NCBI GenBank assembly: GCA_016165875.1
Contig: JABBOT010000004.1
Coordinates: 7,681,642-7,745,641, forward strand
DNA: 64,000 nucleotides
Direction: 5' to 3'
Origin: Acanthopleura granulata
Lineage: Eukaryota; Mollusca; Polyplacophora; Chitonida; Chitonidae
Made by a program: the position numbers and the translations under genes. How positions within the stretch are numbered: position 1 is the first letter of the stretch; each line of letters opens with the position of its first letter. This document shows positions 1 to 14,290 of the stretch, piece by piece. A model generated the notes under the pieces. It was not told the origin of the DNA and ran no database searches. It saw only the letters and a program-made list of their open reading frames with translations.

Positions 1-403
1 AGTCGCTTACGTGGTGAAACACTCATAACAGGAGAAACATGTGATATGTGTGGTGTTCACACATTATTTCACGCGATGACAAAACGACCATTATGACTGT
101 TACTTTACAGTTACTGTGAAAATATCCTCAACAGTTTGAGCTGCTTGCCAGCACATAACTTGCATATAAATCAAAATTTGGATATCAGAGATATTCTTCT
201 AAAGCAAACAAACCTAGATCACTGTCTCTGTTATTCCAACATACATTTGTGGATCCCAAATAACTTAAATGAGTACTGCTACCAATAAAACTGCATTTTT
301 TTTAAACTAAATGGCTAAATACGGTCTATCTATACGATTGTTAGGCAATCAGATCTTCCTTGCTCACCTAATTTCATTTTTGGTGTCCCCTCCAATCGGT
401 TAT

Positions 404-437
404 GGGTTATGTATCAGAATGGGTTATGTATCAGAAT
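404..437. repeat. Perfect 17-bp tandem duplication
   Basis: The 17-mer GGGTTATGTATCAGAAT occurs twice back to back with no mismatch. It is probably a slippage product, and no function is suggested. Confidence 0.8.
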
Positions 438-2698
438 GGATTGTGTATCGGCTCATAGTTTGACGCATGTGGTATTATTGGAATACCTTTTATCCAAAAT
501 TGAAATCGACCCGTTTAATTTTAATGAATCGGTCCTAACTTTCCAGCTTTATCCATTTTTAATAGTTCTTGTTGGTTTGTTGTTGGTCATTATGGTTAAA
601 GATAGTGGACGTTCCGGATCGATAATTGCAAGAATATTTTAGCCACCATGAATTTTCTCAAACGCATCTGACTATCTAAGCTGCCAAAATTTCATGGACC
701 ATTTCGTATTTGCCTGTTACAGCGCTTCCTCTGTTACAGGACCCCAACTCTATGAGGAGGTCCGCGGAAAGGGCTTTTTATTCGGGTCATAATTTTACTC
801 ACGGTAGCTATATGAATGACCCTGGACCCTGCTTTTATGAAGCATAATTATCCGAATATTCTATAACAGTGTTGGAGAAATATGACCTCCATTTAGCTAA
901 GGGTTACTTAGCACAAAGTAAGCTTCATGCAATTGACCCCAGGGGCTCCGGAACCTATATAGGTGGCCCCTTGACTCTCACCTGTTGGGCTAGGGTAATA
1001 TACTTCCTGTTTCAATTTCCCCCTCCCACGTTCCGCCGCCTCATGCAATGCACTTATCTAGCAACCCTTCATAAGCAGTCACAAATTGGCCACTTCCGGC
1101 GGACAGATGACGTTTTTGACGAATCGCCATGTGTATTGTTTGTTGGAATTTAGTGGCCTGAAGACCGTCAGCCAGAACAGAACCCATAACACATTTCATC
1201 ATTCGATATCATGTGACTGCATAAAGATTTCGAATTTATAGAAAATGAGACGCAGTGATAAAGTTTAGAGTCTTAATTGACCGATCAGCGGACACGCATC
1301 CCAAATTATCCCTATGAAGCCAGTCAGGTCTGGCATATTGTTCGACCAGCAACACTTCATAGATCACTCCCTGTGTTGCTAATATCTGTGCAACCCTATC
1401 GAAATATTAACTTGATGTAGCTGCAATATCGAGAATTTTCTGATAATTTACGTAACAAATTCTTGCATTTCCAATAATAAATGAAATAGTTTTGATAAGG
1501 TTTAGTTATGTTCTGAACTCGAACACCGTCTGTTTCATCACAGAACTTTTGTATCAAATCCAGTGATTTGCACCATTTGTGTCATTGATGTTAATATGCG
1601 AATGTGAATCACGGCAATTGGAATACATGTAGGTTGAATTGGTCGGGGGTAATGTTTGGCAGAGATACATTGTTAAATACCATTTATACATTGCATGTGG
1701 ATGAACTGACTTAAACCTACAGCTTGTCAGGAAGAACCTGACTGATATGTGAAAAAATAATTAAACAAACCCAGGCATATTTTGAGAAAATAAATAAATA
1801 AAATTGAAAACTAGAGGACAAAACTACATCGCTTTCCTACCTATAGTGTATGATATGAGAAGACATCGTCTGTTTTGATTATATTATAGTACACACAGAA
1901 AATACAGAAGTTTATTGAAGATCGACTGAACAATGTTTCGGTGCACATTGGGGTAAACATGAATAGTATTTTCATTTTATAATCTGGTTTATTTTAAATT
2001 AATAACCGTGATGAAAAAGTTGTAGTTGGAAGGAGAAATGCTATCTGGTAGTTCTGGAAAACTTGTATGTCTACTAAATTGTACATTCGGTGCCGGAGCT
2101 ATTAAAAATTTCCTCCCTTGTTTTGTGTGGGTGTGATTGACTGGGCTATGAGCGCGCGCGGTTATCTCTCCACTGTCAATCGGTTAAGGAGACTAGAACC
2201 CCTCAGTGATGAAATTTGATCAATTTTTGTTTTATTTCACATTCTTATTCTCTTATCTTTCCTCTCACTTAAAGATGAAAACCAAATTCCAAGTGTAAAT
2301 ACCTAAAAGTTTGACAAAAACTGTAACATGTTATGAACCAAGGCTATTGTGCTTTCTTAAGTTCACCCTGATTAGAGGATTAGCTCATTACCTGCTGTGA
2401 ATCGACACGCCTATAAACTATGCATGGCTGCTCGTGCAGATTATCCTAACAGCTTTGAGAGGCGCTTAGCAGGTGAGTTGGATAAGATAACGAGGCCATG
2501 TGGATAACAACTTCTATTCATTTTAAAGCGACGTTTCGGTATAGATACTAATGCCGTTTTCATGCATAGTGAACAACCAGTAGCAACTCATATAAGCAAC
2601 ATAGTCGTAGGTGTTGACACATAGAGGTGAAACATCAAGGGATTACAGTGGGGAGCTGGGTGTGAGTTGAGGATTAAGGGTCAAGTGAGTACAGGGTC

Positions 2699-2721
2699 AG
2701 TTAATAGGAGACCTATTAACT
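2699..2721. repeat. Short perfect inverted repeat
   Basis: AGTTAATAGG and CCTATTAACT are perfect 10-bp arms around the 3-nt loop AGA. There is no poly-T run or gene context to make it a terminator, so it is noted only as structure. Confidence 0.6.
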
Positions 2722-4746
2722 AAAACAACAGCCTTAATCACCCCCACTGGGTGCCCTGGGGGATGGGGTGGGATTATAAACACATTATATGAACATTTGC
2801 TTAGAAATGTCAAAATAAAACACATATACGCTACGATGGAACATGATAAGATTTAAAATTTAACATAAGTAGGTGCATATGTTCTCATTGTAACTGGAGG
2901 CAGGACAATTTCTGATTAAAATTAATAGGACAACTAATTAATTACGAATTTTATCGCACATAAAGCTCCTCTAGTTATTTTGGTTCTTTTCTCCCTTTCT
3001 ATTTTTGAGACAGTTATATGGCGAAATACTTTTATTTCTTGCTTATTTTTCAACACAATGCTATAAAACTTGGCACATATTTTTGATATCTTTTCTAGTT
3101 TTAAATATATTAGTAAAAAACATCAAAGTTTCATTTTTTTGTTTAATTTTTGAAAGTTTTAACTTTAAATGATCACTCAGAACAACCTAAGAAAAATATT
3201 AAAAATCTGTTGGACCGTTTTTTTAGTTTAAATAGTGTATTATCTATTTAAGGCAGAAGATTTTGAAACTTGGCCAAAATTAGCTATTTGAAAAACAGCT
3301 CTAATTATTTTTCAAACTTTCCCATTATTTTGAATTACATTAAAGTTATGTAAATTTTAAATTTTTTTTCAAACAGCAGGTGTTTAGCTTTCATAATATG
3401 TATACATATGGCCATATTTGATCAATATTTTGGGCTACACAAGGCACAATGTGAAATTTTGCCCGAGAGAGGTTCTAGCACCCTTAATTGCCTAACAGTC
3501 CATAACTTACTAAATACCATGATGCGTTTTGGATATTGCAAAGTTGCATATTGTATAAGTTCTGACTAAAACCATCAGGTGCTCAAATATGAGCTGGATT
3601 TGAAAGCACAACTGACTGATGACGAATAAGTTGTCTTAATAGTTTCAATCTACGCCTATTAACCCGGAATGCTTTAACATTGTAACAGGAAACTGTCAAA
3701 GAACTGAGAGGTGCCAGTTTGTCGCTGACATTCTTCTCACATGTTCATTTTGAAAAGTGGGGCTTTCAGTGAACTAAAGGCAATCCCCACCAAATGACAG
3801 TGCCCATACTCTTAAAACCCTCCAAGTAGCTGTGGTGTACTGAATGAGCCTGGTGAGAGATGGGACACAACGTGATAGAGAAGAATGAACAATGCACCTG
3901 GCTTGGTTTGCTTGTGTGCTTGGAGAAAGGGCGATTCGACACCTGCTGAAGCAGACCTGTTCACTTCAATTTTAGCGTGACTAAAGAAATTATTAAAGTA
4001 ACATATAAACTAAAACAAATCAATTCAACTCGTTGAACTAAACTGAAATGAACTGTGAGTTAGTTTACATTTATTGCTAACTGACTAAAAATGAGTGATA
4101 TATAAAACAAAAAAATTAAGATACGTGAACATGGACGCTGCACAAGTTGACTTTTCATGACGTTTGAGAGAAGCAGTAAGCCAAAGTAGAGTTAACTAAC
4201 TCTGACATATATCATGGATAGGACATATGTCATACAATACCACTTTGTGGTATGTCAATAATTTAAAATGTATACAACATACAACACTAAAATATAAGCA
4301 CAGGTGATGTTTTTTCTCCACTGAACTTACAAAACAGAATGTAAAAAGCATGAATAATTTAAATGTATACATTGATAACTGCTCATTTGATAACATATAA
4401 ATAAAGTCGAATTATACATAAATAAATTCGAGTAACTATATCAAATGTTGACTTCTGATTGATTCATCGAGCACTATTTGGTTTACTCTCGGGAAAATGT
4501 TTAGCATCAGAGGTGAACAAACATAAAACTTCTCAAAAATTATTGCGGCAAAAAAAAAGTGTTCTAAGTCCACTACTCGATCGACGTAATTTAGACTATT
4601 GCATCACCGGAAAATGACAATTCTGAACAAGAGTTCAGTTTTGTAACATATGTAATACCGGTATAAGACACGTTTTTATGTGTTTACAAATAATCCAACG
4701 CTTGAATCCACTACAGTTTACGGGAGTGCGCAAATATCAGTCTATG

Positions 4747-4752
4747 TTTATT
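4747..4752 (-). promoter_or_regulatory. Candidate poly(A) signal of the copper transporter gene
   Basis: The minus strand reads AATAAA about 120 nt downstream of the SLC31-like stop codon, a normal distance for a 3' end signal. There is no transcript evidence. Confidence 0.45.
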
Positions 4753-4871
4753 ACAACAATTATAACAATCATCTTTGGGCTTGACCTAAAGTCAAAAGTT
4801 TGCTGATAACTAACTCTGAGTTATTACACGTTTGGACTATGGGATGGAAAAGTAGGAGCGGTCTGTGACTT

Positions 4872-7800
4872 TTAGATTGATGTCACGTTCACGACAACAA
4901 TTCCATTTTCTGTTGTTGTTTGCGGCTGTGGTTTGACATAGTGATTTTCGCGCAAAGGTTCAAGTTCGTAATGATTTGGAGTCTTTCCCTCAGTGGCTGC
5001 CAGCAGCCCCAGCATTGGTTTCCTCCCAACTCGCGGTACCCCGTTAGACTGGATGCCGGTCGAATTGGGCATGAGCTGTATTTTGCCCCAGCCATATACG
5101 AAGTAACCCAAACCTAAGCCCAAAAGGATGGACAAAAACAGCCATATATTCATCGTCATTGCAACAAGCATAAGAATATAACCACCCAGCAGTTGGAGAA
5201 GGTGTAGGATAGTTTGTAGGAAATGGCCCCAGGAAAACGGCGAAGTTCTGAAATAAAATCATAAATCGATTTATTCAATTGTTAATTTCTGAATCACCGT
5301 ACGTACATCTTATTTCCTTGTGTGGTGTTAAAGAACAATTAAATATTATCTTATTTACCTAAAATTTTTCACACTTTGCAAAACGAAGATATATGTCTAA
5401 ACTGATGCATTTCTCGGTCGATTAAATGTAAATGTTTCTTTTCATATTAAGTGTACTTCAAAACATTTAAATGCACCAGTCACGTACCTGATCTTTGCAT
5501 TTGGATCATCGATCAGTGTATTTCTGAAGAACTTTACACCTTCATACAGAAGTGCCCATATTGCTATCAATACGCACGTTGCAGCGACACCTGCAAACAA
5601 AGACAAAGATATTGGTTATAAAAATATAAGGAATGATTGGCTTCCTTGGTTAAATAAAAGGGAATTTTGGCACTGTAGTGCCTGAGTGTTGGTATTAATA
5701 AATGTTTAATGCAACTTCACAAGTTTTTTTATTTTCCTATAACATTAGGTTTTCACCTGTAAACATACATAGAATTACATGGATTGAACACAGCAAGAGT
5801 TTTCATGTTGCTGTGTATTAAACGTGATGGTATCTTGAGCATAACAGCAAGTCTTTTTCCTTTTTCTTACTTCTGCGCCAGCTATGATACCAGAAGGTGT
5901 TTAAGTTGCAAACATTTTAAGCATTTACGTAAAGGGTTAAAATAATACCGTACGTGACAAAAGGGCTTATTTCACCGGTTGGGTGTGAACATTTGCCGAC
6001 TATCACAAGGTCATCGCTGCTCTAATTTTACTCTCCATACTACAGTTATTTGTATTAGATGCATGAATTGGTTTGTTTTCAGACATCCAGATTAAGTTAA
6101 TCTGTCAGGTGTAATGTTTACCTCGCATGGGTCGCCGGTTTACAGTTCATTGCAATAGCAGGTAAATGGTGACTCTTGTGACGGATTTGTTAACCATAGT
6201 CAAGCGTGTTTATTTCTGCTACAGAAAACAGCATTCATCGAAACTGAAACCATGTTTCCTGTTGAGCTTCCCTTGTAATTCCCTTGGGACAAGATTTCCG
6301 ATCTCGTTTTAAGTGAAATGAATGCTCGGAGTGGTCGCCCTTACGTTGTAGCGATTTGTTACTCAGACTCTGCCATTAACATGGGATTACGATGTTACAT
6401 TGCCAAGAACTGTGAGTAACACTGTTGATACAAACAGATAAAGACATCAAAATCGCTCTCTCCAGTACTGTTGAATCGACATATTGGTTGATGAGTAGAA
6501 GGAATCCGAAAGGGTGAATTGCCGCATACTAAACGCACCAGTGAATAGCTTGTTTTGATTTGTGATGTTGAAACTGAATCTCAGCCCCTTGCGGCTGTAG
6601 CAAACTTACAACAGTTTTGAACACCATTGCTTTGCCAATAAAGGACTGTGGCATTAATGAATTATACTATACATATATAAATTGTTTGAGAAGCATTATG
6701 ATGTACTAAATCTAGACTTTTGCATCAATATTTCAAAGAAATCTGTAATTCAGAAACGATTGTAAGTCTAGACACGCAAAATATGAATGAACATTGTGAT
6801 CTGTATAGCTACATGTAGTCATTTGAATGTATCATAAATATAATGGTGATATACTCACTACCTATCAGGACATCGTTACGCTTATTTCAAAGCTTTGCAA
6901 ATCCACTGTTTTAATGGGCAATTTATTTTTCCGTGCAAAAGAAGTTTTTGTTTTTCCATGATATTGTATTCTTGTATTGGACATAAATTTAGACAAAAGA
7001 AAAGACTATGTTTTACCCTATGTCATTAGGGGATCTGGATGAATAAAGCTTTAGAATATTCATTTTGTGAAGTTGAATATGACTTGAAATTAGGACATTA
7101 TCCAAATATGGATGAAGAATTATTCTTCATCACAAAAGTAAAGAGGTTATGCAAATTAAACTTCATCCATAAGGCAAGTTGTTGTGTGTCTCGTGGTTAT
7201 CGGAGTCACACTTTATTCACTGTGTCGTCCCACACCAGATAGTGAACAACTGTAAATTCAAACTGAGAGAAAATTAACGCCGTTCGTGATCAACGGCTTG
7301 AAACAGTGAACAGCTGTTTTATCTTCTTATAACAGTTTGGCAAGTAGATTAAAATACATGCAATATGCACGTCGCACCTGCGCGGCTATGGCAGGGCATA
7401 CGTGAGTGTTGTATGACAGACTTATTTAACCTTCTGGCAGTGCTTTGTTGTATGCTTGCATTAAAAAACAGGATTCTGTATGTTGGCGGATTAAGGCTCC
7501 AAAGGGGCATGGTCCTTTTGCATTTTTTTTTCTCGTTTCACTGTTAAATATGTATATATAAATATATTGAAAACACAGTATATGAGTAAATCTAGATCAA
7601 TGACGTGTAATGAATTGTAAAGAACGCCACTGCAATTTTTGGACCCAGTTCTGTTTAAACCGTGCATGGTGTTAGAGGAGTTTTTATTGTAAGTATATAA
7701 AGACTTACATAAACAATTAAAACATAACCCCAACTGTGGTAAAGTGACTGGAGACCGGATTTCACTGTTCACGTTAGACCATTTATTCTACATATCGCGC

Positions 7801-10800
7801 TGCAGTCGCCGGTCTGGGTTATTCTCAATGCTGTATATTATATATGTTATATTTATTACAACAGTGTGTAAAAAATGCAATGTTTTTATTCATGAGTTTG
7901 TAGTGTGTGTCTTTTTCGTATCGGTGTCGCCAACTATATAGTTTAAGTACTTAATTATTCACATTATTTAGTTGATCATAATTCTGGACCAGCGATGTCT
8001 AAAAATTGCAGTCAACGGCATTTTTTGACCTGATTCTGTTTAGGCCTTGATGTTGTGAGGGCCTGCATGTGAGTTGTCACAGCTGGGCAAGAGGCCGACT
8101 TCCACGGGCTCACCAAATGGTAACACATGTATACTGAACAGTTCCGTATAGCAATCGTGAAAAGCTTGGTTACATCTTAGTTTTGAACAGGTTGGTTGGA
8201 TTGAGTGGTCGTCACCGAACATAATCATCTAGTTACATCATGTGTTACAACCTGAGAAACTGAATGGTGCCATACCAGGGTCATTCCTGACAGTACCATT
8301 CAGTTCGACACAAACCGGTAACCATCTTGTTGCCAGTTGTTATGGGTTGATCAAAAGTTTGTGTATTTGATTATTGATTAGCGCCATACGCGCTTATACG
8401 ACAGAGGTCAGTTTCTTAAGTCGGGGAAACCGGAAGGCTCGGAGTGAACCGCACACCCACACGTGACGTCCAAATATCGCCACGAAATAGCTGAAATAGT
8501 GTCCACGTGGCGCATGAAATCATTAATTCCACATGATACCTGTTGAAGGTGTCCTTACAGTCATCTACCAATGGTCAACAATGACTGATTTTGCAGGCCA
8601 ATAATCATAAGACCAACATCACTGACCATATATCAATGAAGAGAGAGAAAAGTATGTAAAGAATTAAGACAAAGTCATTTAAAAGAAGTACTAATCAGTT
8701 TTCCGCGAGGACGAAAAACATAAGAAATGTGTTTGTAGTAATATATTTTGCTTGGAGAAAACATAGAACAACTTGTTCTGAAGTACAATAATGGTTAAGC
8801 TTCGTTCTTAGCTTTTACCTGACCTAAACGGATACACAGCTGTCTTCGTATGAGACTGTTATTAAGATTGTAACCTGAGTTAAATGCCAGTTTAACTAAT
8901 ATACTGATCGCTTGTGGCCGTGTTAGATTATTTAGGATTTGCATTTGTGTAAGACTAGAGTTGTGACTTACTTCCAGTTGTTTCCAGTTTCCATTGGCGA
9001 AACAGCACTATGGGATTGGGATCTGTATTAAAGACAAGCTGCAAAACATAAGAAGTCAAATAATTAAAGGAAAATATGGCATAAAGCAGGTGCTTTTTGC
9101 AATCAACTAATTAATAAATGGAAGCAATGTGTTATTTGTTGAGTAATAGCAACTATGACACCACCTTGGAAAAACTGGTCAAAAGCTATGCGAGTAAATA
9201 TTATGCTCCTCTATTGCAGGTGTTTTATATTTGTCATAAAATCAATGTGCAAAGTGGACAGACTGCAAAGTGGGTATGAAAGATAATAGCCCAGAACCTT
9301 GACTGCGTGAAGGGTTCACCATCGAAACAAAATCACGATTCTGTATCCATTGTTAAACGTCTGTGTCTGATATATGCTTGAGCCTATAGCCCTTTTTCCG
9401 TGTTTCTACTCAAGACGGTGTAATGGCGTGTTTGTACTTGCAATTCTCATTTGATAATAACCCAACCAAATTCTTCAAGATTTATGTATTGATTTATTTA
9501 TTTATTGATTTGCTTGGTGTTAAGTTGGGGGTATTACAGGTTTCAGATTTCAGATTTGTAAGCGCATGACAATTTACCTAAATTTAAATTTCCAGATTGG
9601 TTGTGTCATCTGAGTACAGACATTTGTATGACTGTTGTGAGCGAAATATTCATCGGCCTCTGGGCTCTGCTTTCTCGAGGTTTATTTAATGCTTCTTTGA
9701 CAACAGGAATTCAGATCAATACAACGCTCGTTGCAATACTAGATACACGCCCATTAAATAGACACAAGCTTACCCAGCTCTGATGTTTTTTCTGCGAGGT
9801 AAGGGTGTAGCTACAACACCTGTGAATCACCGGTTATCTTTCCTGTAACGCACCTTCTTTTCGAGTACTGTTAGTGTAACGTAAGGGATGTGTACATGGG
9901 ATGGCAGAGGCCTAACTCAAAATTCTTGAAATCTTTTTTGTGTCATTTGGCAGTCAGTGGAAATATCCCGTAGAATGACATGGCTAAGCGGCATATCTCG
10001 CCTCCTCTATCCAAACATCTTTATTCGGGGCTTTCTTTGAGAATACCGTCCTTGTGAAAGGCTGGCAGAGATAGAGTGATAATGATGTTTCTCTTTCTTA
10101 CACGAGTGAACTTTAAAAGCTGCCGGACATTCTGAGGACATAAAAGAAAATTTGCTGAGGCGTTAAACAAATATCACCATGATTCGATGTCTTTCATATT
10201 ACTTTCTTCGTCGCCTGTCTATTAATAAATGCTTCCCAAACAGTGTATTAAGTGAGCTCTTGTTTGCAAACACCGTTTTATTCTTCCTGACGGCAAGTTG
10301 CGCAAATTAAATCTGCAGATGATCATGTTTTATAAAAATAAATGTTATAACACATATATAACACTCGTTACAGCGGCATGATTTTCAGCACTGGTTATTA
10401 ACAGTGTCGGTAACTTTCCAGTATGAAATTTCTCATGTAGTTCTTTTGAGGAAGCACAAGTACAGACACGTTTAATGGAAACTTGTCACAGCAGTCATGA
10501 CGTCACCGGGCTGCGGGTGTCCGTAACATCGCGTGACTTATCTGTGGTGATGTGGTAGAGTAGCAGCAGTGTTTGAATTAAGGAAGCTATATTTATACAT
10601 AAAAGAGTTTCATACAGACATACAAGTCATTCGATAAATTTAGATACCACGAAACCTAGTACGAGATGAGTGTGTTAGTATTTGACACTAAATGTAGAAG
10701 ACTGTAAAAGGCGCCAACGTATGGAGTAAAGACACCTATATTTACAAGTATAACAGTAACGGAAATAGGAACTAACATCAAAGCAAGGTCAAGATCATAG

Positions 10801-11625
10801 GACATTTATTAAAGTTTGTGATGCTTAAAATTGTCTTCGTTTTGTATTTATATACCTTGGAAGCATGAGCATACAAAACGAGTAACTGACCGTTGAATCT
10901 TCGTCTATCTGAGAACACATTCTCGCCACGATATACATGAAATTTTGTAGACGTGGCGTTGAGGCATAATCAGTAATTCATATGTGTAGCTGGAACTGTC
11001 ACTACAAATCTCAATTATTTCTGAATAGCACGTTATTAAACAAATAAAATCATAACTGCAACAATCTCCCAATGTGACCTCTCAATTTACTAAATAGGCC
11101 TGTAACAAATGTACAGATGTATTTAGAAGTGCTAATCCATATTTATATGTAAGATGCATACGATGGGGTTAACTCCAGCGCTAACTCCAGTTGTGCGGTA
11201 TTTATCGTTTGTTACTTGAGCTCAGCTATCTTTCTTCTGAAATGTACATCCAGTAATTCCAAAAAATAAAGCGTTGAGCATGACACAGAGATTCAGTAAA
11301 ATGATAATTCAGCGAAGAAACATTGGGCAGTGAGCAGAAACTAAAACAACAATAATTGCTTTGATACGATTTCTAGATTTATAACTATAAATCTATGTTT
11401 TACAGTTTCGTTACATGATACCATCATGGAAGGTGATTCCGAAGACAACAAGAGGATTCTAGGGAATGTAAGTCATAAAACAGAGGTCAGGTACATATAA
11501 TTGTACACACATTCATAACACGCACACGTCAATCATAAAGGCCGATTACTAGAACAAAACTAAAGCGCTGGGCACTTAGTATCACAGGAAAAGCTTACCT
11601 TATGACCTCCGGTGGAAGCCATCAT
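4872..11625 (-). CDS. SLC31A: CTR/SLC31-family copper transporter, four coding exons
   Basis: A high-affinity Cu(I) channel-like transporter of the plasma membrane or endolysosomes; the family works as a homotrimer. The coding exons on the minus strand are 11625-11599, 9038-8972, 5590-5488 and 5247-4872 (573 nt, 190 aa). All junctions are GT-AG and in phase. TM1 precedes the family motif LLYEGVKFFR. TM2 carries the copper-selective MxxxM filter (MLVAM) after HFLQTILHLLQLL. TM3 has the packing motif GLGLGYF. The chosen start is MMASTGGHK, because the upstream frame has no earlier ATG in this exon. The N-terminus is very short and lacks the Met/His-rich ectodomain of CTR1, as in CTR2. The C-tail of about 70 residues is longer than in CTR2 and has no terminal HCH motif. 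The family call is firm; the CTR1 versus CTR2 subtype is not. Confidence 0.88.
7111..7131. repeat. 21-nt palindrome in a copper transporter intron
   Basis: GATGAAGAAT and ATTCTTCATC are perfect 10-bp arms around a single T. It lies in the 3.4-kb intron of the SLC31-like gene, and no function is evident. Confidence 0.5.
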
Positions 11626-11940
11626 AAAATCTGACCGCAAGAAATAGTTGGGAATCCGTTCATTCGAATCTGAAATTAATTGAATTTCAATGGGCTCCTG
11701 TGGCTCTAAGGTAGTCAGTGTAAAAGGTTGTTTAAAGGTGAATAGTTAAAATAGAGTGTGTAAAGTTCACTAAACTCTTTTCAATGCACACGTGATAACA
11801 TTAACCGACAGGGTCTGTCATCGGTATCCTTGGATAAATGGTGTGTATCTCTAATTCACTTCAGTTATAAATTCTTACAAATTCTCATGTGGCTCTGAAT
11901 GCAACCCAAGAAAGTAAGACGGACAAATACACTGACTCAC

Positions 11941-12010
11941 CTGTCTGAGGTTAACATGGTCTGTTAACATGGGGTTCACAGAAGTCCACGTCAGTATAGG
12001 TTACTCTCTT
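11941..12010 (-). other. Candidate 5' UTR exon of the copper transporter gene
   Basis: The minus strand shows a good donor (CAGACAG followed by GTGAGT) 272 nt upstream of the acceptor of the first coding exon. Its two ATGs open frames that stop soon after the splice, so they would be short upstream ORFs rather than the protein start. The 5' limit of the exon, given here as 12010, is arbitrary. Confidence 0.35.
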
Positions 12011-13499
12011 TCTTTGACAACCCTGGTGTTTTTGTCGGCTAACTTGGGCATACGTATAAGATCTTAGTACGTCTTCGTTCGTGCATTACTTCAGGTTACT
12101 TACCTGGACAGGTCTACCTTACTTCCGACCCTCTATCGCACTGGTTCCCTCCGCCTCTCTCGCTACCCAACTCACAACGTGATCTTCACCGAGCTGATCT
12201 CAGAAACAAACAAATCCCGGTGCAAACGTGAAGTTGAGCTTCCAACTCGATCCCTGGCCACTGAACAAACACACGTCTCCCCGCTAGTAAGCCACTGAGT
12301 CACCCTGAGTTGAGCGGAGAGGTTACATGCTAGCTGCAGGCAAAAAGACATGGCGAAAAAGAATAAATATAGTTATAACATAGTTTTATGTATTGCATAT
12401 GTAGGGTGCATTTTGCGCAGCCAGTGAATATCACAGAAGCAGGCCTTCATATCTGAGAGTGAATGACATCCTCAGTGATATATAAGTATTACCAGAAGTC
12501 ACAGAACCATTGGCTATACATACCGTTATGTCATGCATGAAACGTGTTGTCAGATATTTGGGTTTACAATAAACGTTTGATGAAATGTTGTGGGATGTGT
12601 TATCCATAATACATCAGTTATATGCGAATATTTGCTGTTACTTTGAGTATATGTTTGTAGCTGATGATCTAGATGTGTCTAACAGTATATCAGTATTTTG
12701 AATTGGTTTAAGCACTAAAAAAATAACGATTGTATGACTGGCATAGTCAGTCTCTACTTTCCCTTACAGTACAATTAGAAGTACATACTGGTGGGAACCA
12801 GAGCTACAATATAATTGGCAAATCAAACTGTCATTACGTACATTGTAATGTGCACGAAGTAAGATACTTGACCCACAACAGTGCAATGTATTTTTTTACT
12901 TTTACATGTTGTATCTGGGCAAGTTTTCATATACATTTGTTTTAAGGTATTTGCTGGACAACGCATAAGTGTTTCAAAACCCCCTCAAAGAAATAGTATG
13001 AGAATTTACGTTTATAGTGTTTGCGCGTCACGCACCCACCCAATATGTATTCAAAATACAAATGGGATTCTTCACATCTTTGCTAGTAACTGTCATACAT
13101 TATAAACTAGCAAAAAACTGACTTTTTGTCACATATGTGGTGATGTATGCAGAAAGGAATCTATTATTGTTTAAATGAGTGAGTTATATGCGTGGATGGG
13201 TTGTGAGGCCACTGTCAGTAACAGCTGAGTGGACCGGCTGTCAGTTTGTAAAAAGATTTAAGACAATAAACAGATTAAACTGAATAAATCAACAGCACTA
13301 GCAGGTGTTCATTCAGACATTTGGAAAAGGCTTCACCCATTTGTTAATAACAATTCACAAACTTGGGTTATGTATCTTCGGTTACTGATCATAATAATTA
13401 CAACAGAAAGTAAATAAACATATTTATAGCCAATAGGAATTCTGGGGATCGACTCTGCTTTTCTAGATCGGCCATGAAACTTCAGTATGTTTTGGCTAC

Positions 13500-14290
13500 A
13501 GACTTGAAGTTTTGCACCTAAACTTTTGGAAACTTTTGATCACGCGACTTAGCGGCCATATTGGATTTTGATGAAAACCTTTAAACATCTTCTTCTCCCG
13601 AACGGCTGATGCCACTGTGCTGAAATTCATACTGTAGCTGCACAAAGCCTGGGTACATTCTGGGTGATAACGAAAATTTTCTGCTTTGAAAATTGTACAC
13701 GTTCGCTGTTAGGTGAATATGTCATGTGACCGAAAAATTCGTTTTTTTGCTAATAATTTCTACTCTTCTACACATGATGTTCTACAAATAGTTCTACCTG
13801 ATGCAGTTTTGGACGCTAATTCCAGATATGCAAATATTGGGAAACCGGCAGTGACGTCGGAAAAACCGGAAGCGGGTATATCTCAATAACCAGAGAAACT
13901 AGAGACACATTCTTAAGGCCTAACATCATCCCATGACATGCATACAAATTTTACAAAACCAGAAATGGTCAGCAAACGGGAAGTAGTACATGCCCAAAAA
14001 AGTCACCATTTTTGCAAGTTTCAAAATTTAAAAACTTAGGTACGTAGTAGGCATGGGAACTGTCTTTCGTGAGTCAGAGAGTGGGTGTCCTTGGCCATGT
14101 GATCTAGCCGCCATATTGGGTAGATGGCAAAACTTTTGAGAGGCATTTCCTTCAAAACCTTCGGTTCAATTGACCTGAAATTTTGCAAATGTAACTTCTG
14201 TTGCCTTTGCATTATTTGGTGGGAAACAGAATGCAATTAGTTAGCCAATAACCGGAACCGGAAGTGATGTTATGTTGAAAGCAAACATTT
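13500..14290. repeat. Diverged repeat block with internal direct repeats
   Basis: A motif reading roughly GTGATCTAGCCGCCATATTGG occurs near 14098-14118 and, diverged, near 13540-13560. Both are followed by related text on AAAACTTTTGA/GAAAACCTTTAA and a 'CTGAAATT' segment. CCGGAAGTGATG/CCGGCAGTGACG segments also recur. This looks like an old interspersed repeat with duplicated modules. No coding capacity was found. Confidence 0.35.

Larger units (their letters stand above)
1..4746. other. Intergenic stretch, no supported gene
   Basis: No ORF here has splice sites, coding-like composition or a recognisable domain. The stretch is AT-rich and contains short homopolymer and simple-repeat tracts (for example AAATAAATAAATAAA near 1790) and small inverted repeats. 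It lies downstream of the minus-strand copper transporter gene. Confidence 0.6.

Noticed and set aside
4889..5262. Alternative ORFs over the copper transporter last exon
   Set aside because: They are other-frame shadows. Only the frame carrying HFLQTILH, MLVAM and GLGLGYF is consistent with the neighbouring exons.
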